Source of the DNA: Mariniblastus sp.
GTDB taxonomy: Bacteria > Planctomycetota > Planctomycetia > Pirellulales > Pirellulaceae
NCBI GenBank assembly: GCA_029247405.1
Contig: JAQWLH010000085.1
Location: 1-35,545, forward strand
Direction: 5' to 3'
Length of the DNA stretch: 35,545 nt
In this document: piece after piece, positions 34,578 through 35,545 of the stretch
Numbering within the stretch: the stretch's first letter is position 1
How the letters are laid out: every line of letters begins with the position of its first letter
Made by a program: the position numbers and the translations under genes
The notes under the pieces: generated by a model
What the model was told of the DNA's origin: nothing
What the model saw: only the letters and a program-made list of their open reading frames with translations
Databases searched by the model: none

Positions 34578-35545
34578 CTACTCTAACCAGCGTGATCCGG
34601 CTGCCGGAATTGGCACGCCACCAGGGCGGAACAACCTTGGTTTCTTGGTAAACCTCGGTTCAAAACCAAACCGGACACCGAAGTTATCTCGGCTGGCGTC
34701 ATAGTGCCCACCAAATTGCCACAAGAATGACTCGCCAATGTAAACGAAGCTCAGTGTCTGACCGATGGTTCCAGTCTGACCAAAATCAATTTGACCCCCA
34801 GCCTTCACACCCCATTTGTCACTCATTCGATAGGTTAATGCAGCAGATAGGATATTACTGCTGATGGGACCTTCTATCATTCGATAGCCAACGTAGACAT
34901 TTCCGATTTCGGGACGGCTTAGGTTGGCTCCAAAACTTGCGGTTCTCAAGCCCTGAGAAAAGAAGTCAAAATAGCCGTCAGAAACCAACGAGACTCGGTC
35001 ACCAACATGCCACCGAAAATCGTAGTCAAGCATCCCAAAATCAGCTGTACCAAAATTGTCACGCTGCGAATTTGGAAACAGTACCGCTTGCATATCAAAT
35101 GTGATCCAGTCAATGATCCGTTGGCGTCCCGGCATACCCCGTTTAGTTTGCCAGCGTTGGCGAACTCCAAATTTGACAATTGCCAGATCGTCCGCAATCT
35201 CAGTCGAAGGGGCCGTCACCCAGCTCTGCATTCCTGAACGAAGAGCAAAATATCGCTCATCGAATTTTTTTGGAATATCACCACCGGGTGCAATTCCAAA
35301 CGTATCAAATGCGAATCGTCGACGAAAATGTTCTTGAGAATCGTCATCAAGTGGATCATAAAGCGGTAACTTATCTAGATCCTGAGACGCGTCTGCGTAA
35401 AACGCTTCCAAATCAAAATTCACTTTATGTGCCAGCCCGTTCACATTCCACAACACACTCTGAACCGCTGGGTCAACTCGCCACATTGGCAAGCTTGCTT
35501 TGATTCCGATCTGTCCATATAGACGCAACAAGTCATTCCCTTGCA
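34578..35545 (-). CDS. LptD/OstA-like outer-membrane beta-barrel protein, C-terminal part
   Basis: The frame is open to the window edge (QGNDLLRLYGQIG at its visible start), so the TTG at 35531 is an internal Leu and the N-terminus is outside. At least 320 residues, beta-rich with alternating hydrophobic strands ending in aromatic residues (DFRWHVGDRVSLVSDGYFDF, VYVGYRMIEG, FVYIGESFLWQFGGHYD, GVRFGFEPRF). The order and the LRLYGQIGIKASLPMWR opening fit the C-terminal barrel of LPS-assembly protein LptD as annotated in planctomycetes; this is moderate confidence because no single motif is decisive. It would insert lipopolysaccharide into the outer leaflet. Confidence 0.6.
   Translation of the reverse strand, partial: QGNDLLRLYGQIGIKASLPMWRVDPAVQSVLWNVNGLAHKVNFDLEAFYADASQDLDKLPLYDPLDDDSQEHFRRRFAFDTFGIAPGGDIPKKFDERYFALRSGMQSWVTAPSTEIADDLAIVKFGVRQRWQTKRGMPGRQRIIDWITFDMQAVLFPNSQRDNFGTADFGMLDYDFRWHVGDRVSLVSDGYFDFFSQGLRTASFGANLSRPEIGNVYVGYRMIEGPISSNILSAALTYRMSDKWGVKAGGQIDFGQTGTIGQTLSFVYIGESFLWQFGGHYDASRDNFGVRFGFEPRFTKKPRLFRPGGVPIPAAGSRWLE

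Noticed and set aside
34334-34651. 105-codon + strand frame before the barrel gene
   Set aside because: Overlaps the 3' end of the barrel gene, is Arg/Ser/Thr/Asn-rich and has no ribosome binding site.

Overview
The window looks like chromosome of a planctomycete, most likely a marine Pirellulales relative. This rests on several things seen together: roughly balanced base composition; gene types common in that phylum (VIT/VWA protein with an anti-sigma-like N-terminus, S41 protease with signal peptide, gingipain-like C25 and TPR-CHAT proteins, MoxR/DUF58/transglutaminase operon, LptD-like barrel, small 'VGGQTLPS' lipoprotein); frequent TTG starts; and long gene-poor spacers. I could not run a search, so the lineage is an inference.

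Left part (1-4695, + strand): the 3' end of tpiA, then secG, then a housekeeping run yicC, gmk, rpoZ, coaC, coaB. The two coenzyme A activities, often fused as CoaBC, are separate genes here. Next (4764-9705, - strand) is a three-gene operon, MoxR ATPase / DUF58 / transglutaminase (TgpA-like). It is followed by a three-gene - strand cassette (9944-11330) of one coiled-coil and two tiny single-pass membrane proteins ending in a clear terminator. A spacer of about 930 bp without a convincing gene leads to a long-form aspartate carbamoyltransferase (pyrB) and a CtpA-type S41 protease.

Middle part (16438-24161): a small Arg-rich protein of unknown function; then an ECF sigma factor (- strand) followed by a 1353-residue protein that joins an anti-sigma-like N-terminus and one membrane helix to VIT, VWA and DUF2135 domains. 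Divergently lie two tandem, similarly built single-pass helical membrane proteins, with a perfect 11-bp inverted repeat in the spacer before them. A membrane HExxH protein, a YkgJ-like Cys-cluster protein, hisS and two small membrane proteins follow.

Right part (28371-33386, - strand): the most unusual locus. A secreted TPR-CHAT protein whose caspase-like dyad seems lost lies upstream of a gingipain-like C25 peptidase whose dyad is present but whose reading frame is cut by a single in-frame TAA at codon 53. Both belong to the caspase-like (clan CD) fold. The window ends with a small conserved lipoprotein (+) and the C-terminal part of an LptD/OstA-like outer-membrane barrel (-, running off the edge).

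No rRNA, convincing tRNA, insertion sequence, prophage or CRISPR array was seen.
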